A stretch of 64,000 nucleotides of DNA from Thermodesulforhabdaceae bacterium (GTDB lineage: Bacteria; Desulfobacterota; Syntrophobacteria; Syntrophobacterales; Thermodesulforhabdaceae), in contig JBBFKT010000004.1 of the NCBI GenBank assembly GCA_037482015.1, forward strand, positions 62,001 to 126,000, given 5' to 3'. The translations under genes were made by a program, and so were the position numbers. Below the pieces are notes generated by a model, which saw nothing but the letters and a program-made list of their open reading frames with translations, did not search any database and had not been told where the DNA came from. Positions 46,010-55,045 of the stretch are shown here, one piece after another (the first letter of the stretch is position 1; every line of letters starts with the position of its first letter).

Positions 46010-46364
46010 GGGCCAACCCTCCATCTTAACTGCGGTTTAGATTTAACTTTCCCTTAAATTAATACAGTATGATTAAACTACTAGCTCCATGACTGAAGAC
46101 TATCACCCCCTTTATTCAAATGGATTAAATGGGGCATTTCTAAAATCTGTTTATCTCAGGGTTTCGATAATACGTAGTTTCCAGCCCGAACTAGCATTGT
46201 GTTAGCCCACTAATTGGTTTTTTTGAAAGATCAGGTTGGATTATCTGTTTGACTAAAACCGCCTCAGAAAACCAACTACAATAAAAAGATTCTTTGTGTC
46301 AGGGAAAAAAACAAAGTTTGATATTGAAGAACTTGCTTGTTAAGTGACTGAAAACTGTAAATTC
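46010..46364. other. Upstream region of the symporter operon
   Basis: These 355 bases hold no gene. The operon promoter must lie here, but I could not find convincing -35/-10 or -24/-12 boxes. The right edge is the terminal repeat of a mobile-element remnant. Confidence 0.5.
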
Positions 46365-46491
46365 TAGCCCAAGTTTGTCACTCTTTAGGTCAAAAGCGAC
46401 ATTTTGTTCCTTCTGGAAATTCTAAGTCATTGAAAATATTAAGCTCAAAGTAAGAGTGTCGATGTAGTGTTATGTTGAGCATATTTAGTCT

Positions 46492-46697
46492 AAGAGCGTT
46501 CTAAAATTTCCCTTATGGAGTGGCGAAACATAGAAAAAGCAGGAACGAAATTCGGTTTGGAAGACTTTCCCAAACTCAGGTAGCTAAAAACGACCTCAAT
46601 ATATGATTCACCACATAACTGTAGGGGCAACGCATGCGTCGCCCCTACAATTCTATTACGGAATTTTTTAGATTACGGAGTTTTTTAGAACACCCTC
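46492..46697. mobile_element. MITE-like element, copy 2, with 10-bp target duplication
   Basis: A 206-base element with inverted ends AAGAGCGTTCTAAAA and TTTTAGAACACCCTC. It is flanked on both sides by TATTTAGTCT (46482-46491 and 46698-46707), a 10-base target-site duplication that shows real insertion. The interior matches 5845-6075, including a 28-base palindrome at 46621-46648. It codes for nothing. Confidence 0.8.
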
Positions 46698-46745
46698 TAT
46701 TTAGTCTTGGCAAGACCATTCTCGTGAAGTATCATTATTTTTACT

Positions 46746-47400
46746 ATGTTTGTTCGAAAAGCTAGAAAAATAAACTGAACTACAAAAACTAAATATATCT
46801 ATCACCAGCTGGTTGAGGCCCACCGGACTCCCAATGGTTCCAGACAAATAATCTTGCTCAATGTGGGACGCCTTGATCTGGATTCTCAGTAGTACAAGAT
46901 CCTGGCTAAACGTATTGAGGGGATTCTCGAAGGAAAAGGCTGTCGTGTCCTTGAAGTTTTAACAGAAATCGAAAACCTTGTTCGTCACTTTGCTTCGATA
47001 CTTCGAAAGTAAAGACCTGATATAAAGAGAGTGGAATCTCGAAAGTCTAAGGAGTTCTTGGGAAAAATTGGATCTTGATATGGTGTCTGTTCAGGATGTG
47101 CGCATTATGGGGACAGAAGCGTTGATAGCATACATAGGCTTTTGAGCCTATTGGTATGGGAAAGATTATTCAGGATGCGGGGCCAGGAGAGAAAGACATT
47201 GCCCGAGCAAAGGTGTTGATCTCCGGTAAGCTCATACATGGAGTAAACAATAGATTCATAAATGGTTTCAGTCCCGAAGTGCCCTGGAAGAGATAATCAG
47301 GATAGATGCCAGGGGCGTTTCCCTTAACAGCCTATTCCGCGCCTACGATGGCCTTATTGATCGTAAAAAATTCATTGAAAGAGCTTTAACCCAAGGGGAG
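46746..47400 (+). pseudogene. IS1634-family transposase, N-terminal half, inactivated
   Basis: From the ATG at 46746 the frame reads MFVRKARKIN, a stop, then TKYIYHQLVEAHRTPNGSRQ and LLNVGRLDLDSQ, again a stop, then YKILAKRIEGILEGKG. Further on, ARAKVLISGKLIHGVNN and SLNSLFRAYDGLIDRKKFIE match the next parts of IS1634 transposases in shifting frames. At least three stops or frameshifts make it non-functional. The part from about 47240 is close in sequence to 1717-1870. Confidence 0.8.
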
Positions 47401-47503
47401 CTTACACTTTTGGGTATTGGCCCGATTTTGTCATTGTTTTGCGTAATTTACTGCGATTACTCTTGATAAGTCATTTTGATTCGATACTACGGATTTTGGC
47501 TTA

Positions 47504-47875
47504 TTAGGTTTTTCTCACAGTTTTGAGTGATCTTCGCGAAAGTCCAAAAGTCTGGCAAATGAGTTGACTCAGACTCGGATGTGTGTCGAATGTGAATGAC
47601 CTTAGACCATTGTGGTCATAATCCTGGCTTGACCGCTCAGATGACTCAAAGTGTATTCCAGTGATTATAAATGCCTTTTCGTGTAATGCCCTTTGAATAA
47701 CAAACAACACTGGAAAAAACTTACTCCATTTGGCAAGACCATTTTCATCTATAACCAAAGCCAGTATTACTAAAGGCCGATCCCTGCGCTTTTCTTTCGA
47801 TGCACTATGCTTTGTTTCAAAAGCTACAGGGTTTCCTTCAAAATATGTGTATGTGTTGGTAAGATCAAATAACAT
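47504..47875 (-). pseudogene. IS1634-family transposase with the middle deleted
   Basis: An open frame of 123 codons that joins two separated parts of the transposase. It has the hallmark FDLTNTYTYFEGNP and SKEKRRDRPLVILALVIDENGLAKWSKFF, then jumps to VIQRALHEKAFIITG and the C-terminal TFGLSRRSLKTVRK. The catalytic core between them is missing. It is not a functional enzyme although the frame is open. Confidence 0.75.
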
Positions 47876-47889
47876 GATCTTTCCTCCAC

Positions 47890-48015
47890 CCCAAGTTTGT
47901 CACTTTTTATTGTGGAAATAGCCCACGTTCACTAGAAGAGATAGAAAAACAGATCGATGCCAGGCTCTTAGGTTCTTGCTTCGACCACTTACGTGAAAAT
48001 GACAAACTTGGGTTA
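47890..48015. repeat. 126-bp mini-element bounded by IS1634-type terminal repeats
   Basis: CCCCAAGTTTGTCA at 47890-47903 and TGACAAACTTGGG at 48000-48012 face each other as near-identical inverted ends with about 96 non-coding bases between. It may be a minimal derivative that the parental transposase could move, or a product of nested deletions. Confidence 0.5.
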
Positions 48016-48154
48016 GAACCTAACCGCTTAAATGCCCAATTTTAAAACACTCTTTGAAGAGCGTGATTAAGATTTTTTTTCTGATTGCAGATTTGATTCT
48101 ACTTGTGATAAGCATAGGCGGCTCAAGGGTCTGGTTTAAAAATACAAATACGCA

Positions 48155-48208
48155 CACTCCCGAAATCCTTGGGTGTCCACGTATGAGTGGATGCAAAATG
48201 GGGGAGTG
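48155..48208 (+). promoter_or_regulatory. Structured leader of rpsB
   Basis: CACTCCC (48155-48161) pairs with GGGAGTG (48202-48208), and inside it TCCAC (48176-48180) pairs with GTGGA (48187-48191). The two stacked stems end 27 bases before the rpsB start codon. S2 operons are often autoregulated through leader RNA, so this may be the S2 binding site (inference). Confidence 0.45.
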
Positions 48209-48235
48209 GAGGCAAAACCAAAGGAGGGAAGTCTG

Positions 48236-49096
48236 ATGGCAGTTGTAACAATGAAAGAGCTTTTAGAAGCCGGGGTTCATTTTGGTCACCAAACAAGGCG
48301 TTGGAATCCCAAAATGAAGCCCTACATCTTTGGGTCAAGAAATGGAATTTACATTATTGATCTCCAGAAAACCGTAAAGCTTTTTCAGGAAGCTCACCAG
48401 TTTGTGGTTCAAGCAACTAGTTCTGGAGAAACGGTTCTTTTTGTTGGCACCAAGCCTCAAGCGGCTGACATTATTCGCGAAGAAGCTCAAAGATGTGGCA
48501 TGTATTACGTAAACCATAGATGGCTTGGTGGCATGTTGACCAATTTCAAAACTATTCGACTCCGTATCGAACGCCTTAAAGAGCTTGAGGCTATGTTTGA
48601 AGATGGTTCGGTTTCTCGTTTTCCTAAAAAGGAAGTTCTCAGACTGGCTAGAGAACGAGATAAGCTTCAGAAGAACCTAAACGGGATCAAAGAAATGTCC
48701 CACCTTCCTGGCGTCCTGTTTGTGGTTGATACCCAGAAGGAAAGAATCGCTGTAGCCGAAGCTAATCGTCTTGGAATTCCTGTTGTGGCAATTGTTGATA
48801 CCAATTGTGATCCTGATCCCATTGATTACCCTGTTCCTGGAAACGATGATGCTATAAGGGCTGTCAGGTTGATTACGTCGCGTATCGCCGATGCTTGTAT
48901 TGAGGGGCGTCAGAAATATGAGGAATCTCTCCAGGCTGAAACCGATAAAATAGCTATGACAGAAGAGCTTACTGTTGGGACAGGTCGTGGAGAAGAAAAA
49001 GGACCTGTTGTGGAAATTATCAATCCTGTTTCTTCCAGAAGTGAAGATGTAAACCAGGATGACAGTGAATACGACAACGATCTATATGAGGATTAA
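48236..49096 (+). CDS. rpsB: 30S ribosomal protein S2
   Basis: A 286-residue protein of the small ribosomal subunit. The start at 48236 follows AAGGAGGGAAGTCTG and gives the family's usual N-terminus ([23 protein letters not shown], quoted here in part: [17 protein letters not shown]). [26 protein letters not shown] and [22 protein letters not shown] are S2 signatures. The C-terminus has an acidic extension of about 50 residues. It is first in the order rpsB-tsf-pyrH-frr. Confidence 0.99.
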   Translation: MAVVTMKELLEAGVHFGHQTRRWNPKMKPYIFGSRNGIYIIDLQKTVKLFQEAHQFVVQATSSGETVLFVGTKPQAADIIREEAQRCGMYYVNHRWLGGMLTNFKTIRLRIERLKELEAMFEDGSVSRFPKKEVLRLARERDKLQKNLNGIKEMSHLPGVLFVVDTQKERIAVAEANRLGIPVVAIVDTNCDPDPIDYPVPGNDDAIRAVRLITSRIADACIEGRQKYEESLQAETDKIAMTEELTVGTGRGEEKGPVVEIINPVSSRSEDVNQDDSEYDNDLYED

Positions 49097-49111
49097 AAAG
49101 GAGGGATAGCT

Positions 49112-49714
49112 TTGGCAACAATTACTTCGGAACAGGTCAAGGAATTAAGAGCTAGAACAAACGCCGGCATGATGGATTGTAAAAAGGCTTTGGAAGAAAC
49201 CGGCGGTGATATGGAAAAAGCTATTGATCTTCTCAGGAAAAAAGGACTTGCCACCTCTATGAAGCGAGCTGGTAAAGTTGCAAAAGAGGGCGTGGTTCAG
49301 GCTTACATTCATGGAGGGGGCAGGATTGGAGTCCTTGTTGAGATTAATTGCGAGACTGATTTTGCCGCTAGAAGTGATGCCTTCCAAGAATTTGCGAAGA
49401 ACATTGCTATGCAAATTGCTGCAACCAACCCGTTGGGAATTACCCCTGAAGACATTCCTCAGGAAATTATTGATCGAGAAAAGGCTATTTACGAATCTCA
49501 AGCAAAAGAAACGGGTAAGCCTCCTCAAGTTATAGAAAAGATTGTGGAAGGGAAAATGAAAAAGTTTTTTGAAGAATCTGCCCTCTTAGAGCAGGATTTC
49601 ATTAGAGATACTGATAAAAAGGTTAAAGATTACCTTAATGAATTGGTTGCTCAGATAGGAGAAAAGGTTGTCATAAGAAGATTTGTTCGCTTCCAGTTGG
49701 GAGAAGATTTGTAA
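49112..49714 (+). CDS. tsf: Translation elongation factor Ts (short form)
   Basis: A 200-residue guanine-nucleotide exchange factor for EF-Tu. It uses a TTG start with GGAGGG upstream. The first 60 residues carry the UBA-like domain and the signature LRARTNAGMMDCKKAL. GVLVEINCETDFAARSD follows. It is shorter than E. coli EF-Ts (283), as in thermophiles and many other bacteria that have one core subdomain. Confidence 0.98.
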   Translation: MATITSEQVKELRARTNAGMMDCKKALEETGGDMEKAIDLLRKKGLATSMKRAGKVAKEGVVQAYIHGGGRIGVLVEINCETDFAARSDAFQEFAKNIAMQIAATNPLGITPEDIPQEIIDREKAIYESQAKETGKPPQVIEKIVEGKMKKFFEESALLEQDFIRDTDKKVKDYLNELVAQIGEKVVIRRFVRFQLGEDL

Positions 49715-49738
49715 AGAGCGTTAGGCTAGCAAATTTGT

Positions 49739-49771
49739 GGAGGGAATGTCCTTTTAAGGGCGTTTTCCTCC
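49739..49771 (+). terminator. Hairpin between tsf and pyrH
   Basis: GGAGGGAA (49739-49746) pairs with TTTCCTCC (49764-49771), with a smaller inner stem. There is no T-run after it, so it may be a processing or pausing site and not a full terminator. Confidence 0.35.
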
Positions 49772-49792
49772 ATTGTATTGTCTTAGGGTGTT

Positions 49793-50530
49793 ATGGAAAG
49801 GATCGAAGTGGAAAGAGTTCCTATATACAAGAGAGTGCTTATAAAGCTTAGTGGTGAAGCCCTCATGGGTGATAGGAACTACGGCATAGACCCCAACACC
49901 ATTGATCGAATTGCACAAGAGATTGTCCAGGTTCATAAGCTGGGGGTCCAGATTGCTCTTGTCATTGGTGGAGGAAATATCTTCCGTGGAGTTTCCGGTG
50001 CTGCTCAAGGTATGGATCGTGCCACAGCAGATTATATAGGTATGCTTGCTACAGTAATGAATGCTCTTGCCTTTCAGCAAGCAATAGAAAAATATGATGT
50101 TCCGACTCGAGTTCAGTCCGCTATTACTATGAGAGAAGTTGCCGAACCATACATAAGGCGTCGAGCCATTAGACATCTAGAGAAGGGACGTATTGTTATC
50201 TTTGCAGCCGGAACCGGTCTTCCCTTTTTTACAACAGACACTTCGGCAGCCCTAAGGGCTATTGAAGTTGGAGCAGAAGCCTTGTTAAAGGGCACTAAAG
50301 TTGACGGAGTTTACGATTCCGACCCCATCTTGAATTCTGATGCTAAAAGATTTACTAAACTTTCTTACGACGAAGTGCTTACTAGAAATTTGAAGGTTAT
50401 GGACGGGACGGCAATTTCCCTTGCAAGAGATCGAGCTTTGAAAATTATTGTGTTCAATGTGAGAATTCCTGGTAATATTGAAAGGGTCATAGTGGGAGAA
50501 GATGTGGGAACTGTAGTAGAAGGAGGATAG
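49793..50530 (+). CDS. pyrH: UMP kinase
   Basis: A 245-residue amino-acid-kinase-family enzyme that phosphorylates UMP to UDP. It has [12 protein letters not shown] at the start, [40 protein letters not shown] and [10 protein letters not shown], all family hallmarks. It lies 78 bases after tsf, in the conserved tsf-pyrH-frr order. Confidence 0.98.
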   Translation: MERIEVERVPIYKRVLIKLSGEALMGDRNYGIDPNTIDRIAQEIVQVHKLGVQIALVIGGGNIFRGVSGAAQGMDRATADYIGMLATVMNALAFQQAIEKYDVPTRVQSAITMREVAEPYIRRRAIRHLEKGRIVIFAAGTGLPFFTTDTSAALRAIEVGAEALLKGTKVDGVYDSDPILNSDAKRFTKLSYDEVLTRNLKVMDGTAISLARDRALKIIVFNVRIPGNIERVIVGEDVGTVVEGG

Positions 50531-50534
50531 ATCT

Positions 50535-51092
50535 ATGCTCAATGAAATATTCGATGATGCGAAAGAACGAATGGATAAGACCTTAAAGACCCTTGAACAG
50601 GAATATAAGCGGCTTCGGACAGGGCGAGCTTCACCTTCGCTTCTGGAAGGGATTAAAGTTGAATATTATGGAACACCAACTCCTCTTAATCAGCTTGCCA
50701 CGATTACCGTTCCGGAACCCAGAACAATAATGGTTCAGCCCTGGGATCAAAGTGTTATTAGTGATGTAGAAAGAGCGATTCTTAAGTCTGATTTGGGATT
50801 GAATCCATCGAATGATGGAAAAATCATCCGAGTTCATATACCCCCTCTTACTCAAGAACGACGTCAGGAGCTTGTAAAACACATCAAAAAAATGGCAGAA
50901 GAAGCTAAGGTGGCTGTGAGAAACATACGGCGAGATGCCAACGAAATGCTTAAGGATCTAAAAAAGGAAAAGCAGATTTCAGAAGATGAGCAGTTTAAAG
51001 GTCAGGATCAAATTCAAAAACTTACGGACGATTACATAAAAAAAATAGATCAGCTTTTTGAGAAAAAAGAAAAAGAAATTATGGAATTTTGA
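50535..51092 (+). CDS. frr: Ribosome recycling factor
   Basis: A 185-residue protein that, with EF-G, splits the post-termination ribosome. The signatures are [48 protein letters not shown] and NIRRDAN. AGGAGG lies 12 bases before the ATG at 50535, at the end of pyrH (only four bases between them). Confidence 0.98.
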   Translation: MLNEIFDDAKERMDKTLKTLEQEYKRLRTGRASPSLLEGIKVEYYGTPTPLNQLATITVPEPRTIMVQPWDQSVISDVERAILKSDLGLNPSNDGKIIRVHIPPLTQERRQELVKHIKKMAEEAKVAVRNIRRDANEMLKDLKKEKQISEDEQFKGQDQIQKLTDDYIKKIDQLFEKKEKEIMEF

Positions 51093-51107
51093 GGGAGATT
51101 AGGATCG

Positions 51108-51854
51108 GTGGACCTTACTAATATGCCTCGTCATGTAGCCATCATTATGGATGGCAATGGACGATGGGCTAAGAAGCGTTTGAAAAACAGAGTTTATGGA
51201 CATGAGGCGGGAATAGAATCGGTTCGTCAGTCCATATCCTGTTGCTTGAAATGGGGTATTCCTTATCTTACTCTCTATGCCTTTTCAAAGGAGAATTGGG
51301 CGCGCCCTCAATCCGAAATTAATGCTTTATGGCAACTTCTTATATCTTTTATCCATAAGGATTTGCCAAGCCTTGTAGAAAATGGAGTGCGTGTTGTTCA
51401 CTGGGGCGACAAGGATGGATTGCCGACAGATGTTTGTGATGCGATCGCGATGGCAGAGCGAGAAACATCGGCTGGAACAAAACTTCAGGTTCACGTGGCA
51501 TTGAATTACGGCGGAAGACACGAGATTGTTAGAGCTGCCCGGTTAATAGCCGAAGATGTTTGTCAGGGAAGACTCAAACCTGAGGATTTGACGCTAGATG
51601 TATTTGCTTCCTTTCTTTTTTCGAAAGACGTTCCCGATCCCGATCTGGTTATAAGGACAAGTGGAGAACACCGTATTAGCAATTTCTTACTTTGGCAGAT
51701 CGCCTATTCAGAAATATATGTTACCGATGTTTACTGGCCTGATTTCAGAGAAGAAGAATTTATAAAGGCCATAGAAAGTTACCAACAACGTGAGCGCCGT
51801 TTTGGTAAAACCAGTGAACAGGTTCAGCTTGAGCGGTGCGCATCAGTATTGTGA
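51108..51854 (+). CDS. uppS: Undecaprenyl diphosphate synthase
   Basis: A 248-residue cis-prenyltransferase that makes the C55 carrier for cell-wall synthesis. It has a GTG start, then HVAIIMDGNGRWAKKR with the catalytic Asp, YAFSKENWARP, ALNYGGRHEIVRA, and DLVIRTSGEHRISNFLLWQIAYSE at the C-terminal end (in parts). It overlaps cdsA by about 19 bases. Confidence 0.97.
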   Translation: MDLTNMPRHVAIIMDGNGRWAKKRLKNRVYGHEAGIESVRQSISCCLKWGIPYLTLYAFSKENWARPQSEINALWQLLISFIHKDLPSLVENGVRVVHWGDKDGLPTDVCDAIAMAERETSAGTKLQVHVALNYGGRHEIVRAARLIAEDVCQGRLKPEDLTLDVFASFLFSKDVPDPDLVIRTSGEHRISNFLLWQIAYSEIYVTDVYWPDFREEEFIKAIESYQQRERRFGKTSEQVQLERCASVL

Positions 51855-52675
51855 AGCACATGAATTCCGATGTAAAAACCAGATGGATTACTGCTCTCGT
51901 CATAGCCTTTCCGGTTGTTCTTTTGCTTTCCGTTGGAACTCGCTGGATGTGGTGCATAGCTATTGTGATTGCGACTTTTCTTTCTGCAAAGGAGTTTTCC
52001 CAGCTTTTCAGAGAACATTTAAATAATAAAAGTAGTGAAGCAGTTTTACTGCTCCTGGCATCTTCATTTCCCGTTGCGGCTTTTTTCTTCAAAACCGAAG
52101 GTCTTCACCTGGTTCTTTTTCTTGCCTTCCTAGGATTGATGGCTCACTGTTTATTTCTACACCCTTCTGATCGCTTACTTCCGGTTCGTCATGCCTTCAC
52201 TCTTCTTGGAGCTATCTACTCTGGTTATTTCTTGAGCTATGTTCTTTTGTTTACTCGCCCTGATAATTCGCTTGAGCGAGGTCTCCTTTTTTCTACGATT
52301 ATTACAGTTGTGGCTAGTGATGCGGGGGCTTTCTTTTGCGGTAGAAAGTGGGGAAGGCATTTGCTATGTCCTGGAGTAAGCCCTAAAAAAACTGTGGAAG
52401 GGCTTATAGGAGGAACTATAGTAGGTATTTTTCTTGGAACTTTATCTGCTATAGTCATTGCCGGGCAGAACTCACCTATTAAGGCACTTTTCTTCGCTCT
52501 AACTGTGACTATAGTTGCTCCTTTTGGAGATCTTATTGAATCGATGTTCAAGCGGTATTGGGGCGTTAAAGATTCGGGGAGCTTACTACCGGGTCATGGC
52601 GGCGTTCTTGATAGGCTCGACAGCTATATTATGGCTTTTCCAGCCGCGTATTTTTACAGGTGGTTAATATGGTAA
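51836..52675 (+). CDS. cdsA: Phosphatidate cytidylyltransferase (CDP-diacylglycerol synthase)
   Basis: A 279-residue membrane enzyme with about eight hydrophobic segments that makes CDP-diacylglycerol. The signature near the C-terminus, VKDSGSLLPGHGGVLDRLDS, is clear, and SPKKTVEGLIGG is present. The start (GTG 51836 or 51851, or ATG 51860) is uncertain since it lies in the end of uppS. The stop overlaps the dxr start. Confidence 0.95.
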   Translation: MRISIVKHMNSDVKTRWITALVIAFPVVLLLSVGTRWMWCIAIVIATFLSAKEFSQLFREHLNNKSSEAVLLLLASSFPVAAFFFKTEGLHLVLFLAFLGLMAHCLFLHPSDRLLPVRHAFTLLGAIYSGYFLSYVLLFTRPDNSLERGLLFSTIITVVASDAGAFFCGRKWGRHLLCPGVSPKKTVEGLIGGTIVGIFLGTLSAIVIAGQNSPIKALFFALTVTIVAPFGDLIESMFKRYWGVKDSGSLLPGHGGVLDRLDSYIMAFPAAYFYRWLIW

Positions 52676-53880
52676 CATCTGATAACGAATATCCCGCAGT
52701 AAAAAATATTGTCATTTTGGGATCAACAGGATCAATAGGGCGTAACACTTTAGATGTGGTGCGCCAATTCCCAAACCGTTTCAAAGTGATTGGTTTAGCT
52801 GCTGGTGAAAATCTCTCTCTCCTTCTAAAGCAAATACAGGAGTTTAATCCATCGGTAGTTTGCGTAAAGTCTTTTCATGAAGCCAGCAAACTGAGAGATA
52901 TGCTTGCAGATTTTCCCGATGATCGACATCCTGAGATTCTGTGGAGCGATAATGGCTATTGCGATATTGCATCTCTCCCCGAAGCTCATATAGTTGTCTC
53001 AGCTATTGTTGGAGCGGCTGGGCTTCTACCCACGATGTATGCTATTCGTGCTGGCAAGGATATTGCTTTAGCAAACAAGGAAACTTTGGTAATCGCCGGA
53101 TCTCTGGTGACGTCGGAAGTAGATCGAACTGGTGTAAGGCTTCTTCCTGTGGATAGTGAGCATAACGCTATATTTCAGGCTATGGAAGGGCACAAAAGAC
53201 TTCATGTTAGGAGAGTTCTTCTTACTGCATCGGGAGGACCTTTTCTACATTTTAGCCGCGAAGAACTGGAACATGTAACGCCTCAACAGGCTTTGAAACA
53301 TCCCAAATGGTCGATGGGTAAAAAAATCACTGTCGATTCGGCAACTCTCATGAATAAAGGCTTGGAACTGATTGAAGCTCATTGGCTTTTTAGACTACCA
53401 CCAGATCGTATAGACATTCATATCCACCCGGAAAGCATTGTGCATTCTATGGTTGAATACATAGATGGCTCGGTTTTGGCTCATCTTGCAGTTCCGGATA
53501 TGAGAATCCCAATAGCCTATGCCTTATCCTATCCTGATCGCCTTCCAATTCAGATCCCGAGATTGAATCTTTTTGAGGTCGGGAAGCTTACCTTTTTGCC
53601 ACCAGACGAAACCAGGTTCCCATGTCTTGGTCTAGCCAAGGATGTTTGCAGGCAAAAGGGCACCTTACCGGCAGTGCTCAACGCAGCAAATGAAGTAGCG
53701 GTTGAAGCTTTTCTGGAAGGTCGTATAAGTTTTTATGGTATTCCCAAACTGATAGAACATGTCATGAATGAACATCTAAAGCTTCATGGAAATATCGAGC
53801 CTACAAGTCTAGATGCGATTTTGCAAGTAGATGCATGGGCAAGAAATGAAGCCAGATCGTATGTGGCCAGGAAGTTTTAG
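52669..53880 (+). CDS. dxr: 1-Deoxy-D-xylulose 5-phosphate reductoisomerase
   Basis: A 403-residue enzyme of the MEP isoprenoid pathway (DXP to MEP with NADPH). GSTGSIGRNTLDVV binds the cofactor, and ANKETLVIAG, PVDSEHNAIFQ and the HPKWSMGKKITVDSATLMNKGLE region (in parts) form the active site. The ATG at 52669 overlaps the cdsA stop, with AGGTGG five bases upstream. Its presence means the cell makes isoprenoids without HMG-CoA, so the HMG-CoA-synthase-like gene at 15084 is not needed for that. Confidence 0.98.
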   Translation: MVTSDNEYPAVKNIVILGSTGSIGRNTLDVVRQFPNRFKVIGLAAGENLSLLLKQIQEFNPSVVCVKSFHEASKLRDMLADFPDDRHPEILWSDNGYCDIASLPEAHIVVSAIVGAAGLLPTMYAIRAGKDIALANKETLVIAGSLVTSEVDRTGVRLLPVDSEHNAIFQAMEGHKRLHVRRVLLTASGGPFLHFSREELEHVTPQQALKHPKWSMGKKITVDSATLMNKGLELIEAHWLFRLPPDRIDIHIHPESIVHSMVEYIDGSVLAHLAVPDMRIPIAYALSYPDRLPIQIPRLNLFEVGKLTFLPPDETRFPCLGLAKDVCRQKGTLPAVLNAANEVAVEAFLEGRISFYGIPKLIEHVMNEHLKLHGNIEPTSLDAILQVDAWARNEARSYVARKF

Positions 53881-53932
53881 TGATATGAACGTAATAGACG
53901 TTAAAGTTACTTATTAAAAGGGGTGGTTTTAA

Positions 53933-55045
53933 ATGATGGTAACAATTTTTTCCGCCATTGTAGTGATTGGCTTGTTAATATTGGTTCACGAACTTGGGCA
54001 TTTTATTGTGGCAAAGAGGACAGGAGTTCTCGTAGAACGCTTCTCTATAGGTTTTGGGCCCGTTCTATTTGCTGTCAAGCGAGGCGAGACGGAATATTGT
54101 ATTTCGGCTATTCCTTTTGGTGGTTACGTAAAGATGCTTGGGGAAGGAAATGTTGAAGAAGTCCATCCTTCCGAATATCACCGAAGCTTTGCTCACAAGC
54201 CCGTTTGGGTGCGTATGGCTATAGTAGCAGCGGGTCCCGTAGCTAACATTCTTTTAGCTTTTTTGTTTTTTTGGTGGGTTTATACAATTGCTGGTGTTCC
54301 TTACCTGCTTCCAGAAATTGGAGAAGTATCTCCTGGCTCCCCTGCCCAGCAGAGTGGAATCCAGAAGGGTGACTTGATACTTAAAGTCAACGGCAAAGAC
54401 GTGAAGATCTGGAACGATGTGGCTGATAAAATTCAGTCGTGGCGTGAGGGTGAAGAGCCAATCGAGTTCATAATTCAGCGTGGTGATGAGCTTATTGCAG
54501 TAAAGGTTACACCTAGAATTCAAGAAACCAGCAATCTGTTCGGAGAAAAGGTTCTTAAACCGATGATTGGTGTGATGGCATCTGGTCGAGTTAACATTGA
54601 AAAAATAGGACCGTTCAGAGCATTAGGAAAAAGCGTGGAACAGATTGCAAATGTGACCTGGCTTTTCTTTGTGACTCTTGGAAAGCTTATTCAAGGCATA
54701 TTGCCTTTTAATACCATAGGTGGTCCTATTCTTATCGCTCAAATGGCGGGACAACAGGCTCAGGCGGGACTTTTCCCCTTTCTTAACTTTATTGCTCTCC
54801 TCAGTCTTAACCTTGCTGTTATTAACTTGCTCCCATTCCCTGCTCTGGACGGAGGTTATATAGTGTTGTTCACGATTGAAGCCTTAATCAGGCGGAGAAT
54901 CCATGAGAAAGTTGTAGAACGCATTCAGAAAATCGGGTTTGCCCTGCTTATTGTGCTTATGGTAGCTGTGTTCTACAACGATATTGTAAGAATATTTCCC
55001 TGGATTCCGGGATTTTTGGGTTTTACCGGGGGACAACCTAAATGA
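53933..55045 (+). CDS. rseP: Site-2 intramembrane zinc metalloprotease RseP
   Basis: A 370-residue membrane protease that cuts anti-sigma factors and signal-peptide remnants. The zinc motif HELGH is in TM1 (LVHELGHFIVAKRTG, about 18-32). A PDZ domain lies near 125-200 (SPGSPAQQSGIQKGDLILKVNG). The second metal site NLLPFPALDGGYI is in the third membrane segment. It follows dxr, as in many bacteria, and its stop overlaps tsaB by four bases. Confidence 0.96.
   Translation: MMVTIFSAIVVIGLLILVHELGHFIVAKRTGVLVERFSIGFGPVLFAVKRGETEYCISAIPFGGYVKMLGEGNVEEVHPSEYHRSFAHKPVWVRMAIVAAGPVANILLAFLFFWWVYTIAGVPYLLPEIGEVSPGSPAQQSGIQKGDLILKVNGKDVKIWNDVADKIQSWREGEEPIEFIIQRGDELIAVKVTPRIQETSNLFGEKVLKPMIGVMASGRVNIEKIGPFRALGKSVEQIANVTWLFFVTLGKLIQGILPFNTIGGPILIAQMAGQQAQAGLFPFLNFIALLSLNLAVINLLPFPALDGGYIVLFTIEALIRRRIHEKVVERIQKIGFALLIVLMVAVFYNDIVRIFPWIPGFLGFTGGQPK

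Larger units (their letters stand above)
46365..47420 (+). mobile_element. IS1634-family remnant, left half, carrying a MITE insertion
   Basis: The left terminal repeat TAGCCCAAGTTTGTCA is at 46365-46380. A MITE (46492-46697) has inserted into the left non-coding part. From 46746 the N-terminal part of an IS1634-type transposase follows, with stops. The 3' half is missing. At 47421 it meets the right end of another remnant in the opposite direction. Confidence 0.75.
47421..48015 (-). mobile_element. IS1634-family remnant with internal deletion, minus orientation
   Basis: The outer left end (minus-strand sense) is the terminal repeat at 48000-48015 (TGACAAACTTGGGTTA on the plus strand), and the right end is a degenerate copy at 47421-47433 (CCCGATTTTGTCA). 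The stretch next to the right end matches the right end of the copy at 1713-2567. Between them only 595 bases remain, so most of the transposase gene has been deleted. Confidence 0.7.

Noticed and set aside
47504-47875. Intact small gene of 123 codons
   Set aside because: It is two transposase parts joined by a deletion of the catalytic core.
49739-49771. Strong terminator between tsf and pyrH
   Set aside because: There is no T-run after the stem, and the gene order argues for a continuous transcript; it was kept only as a weak hairpin.
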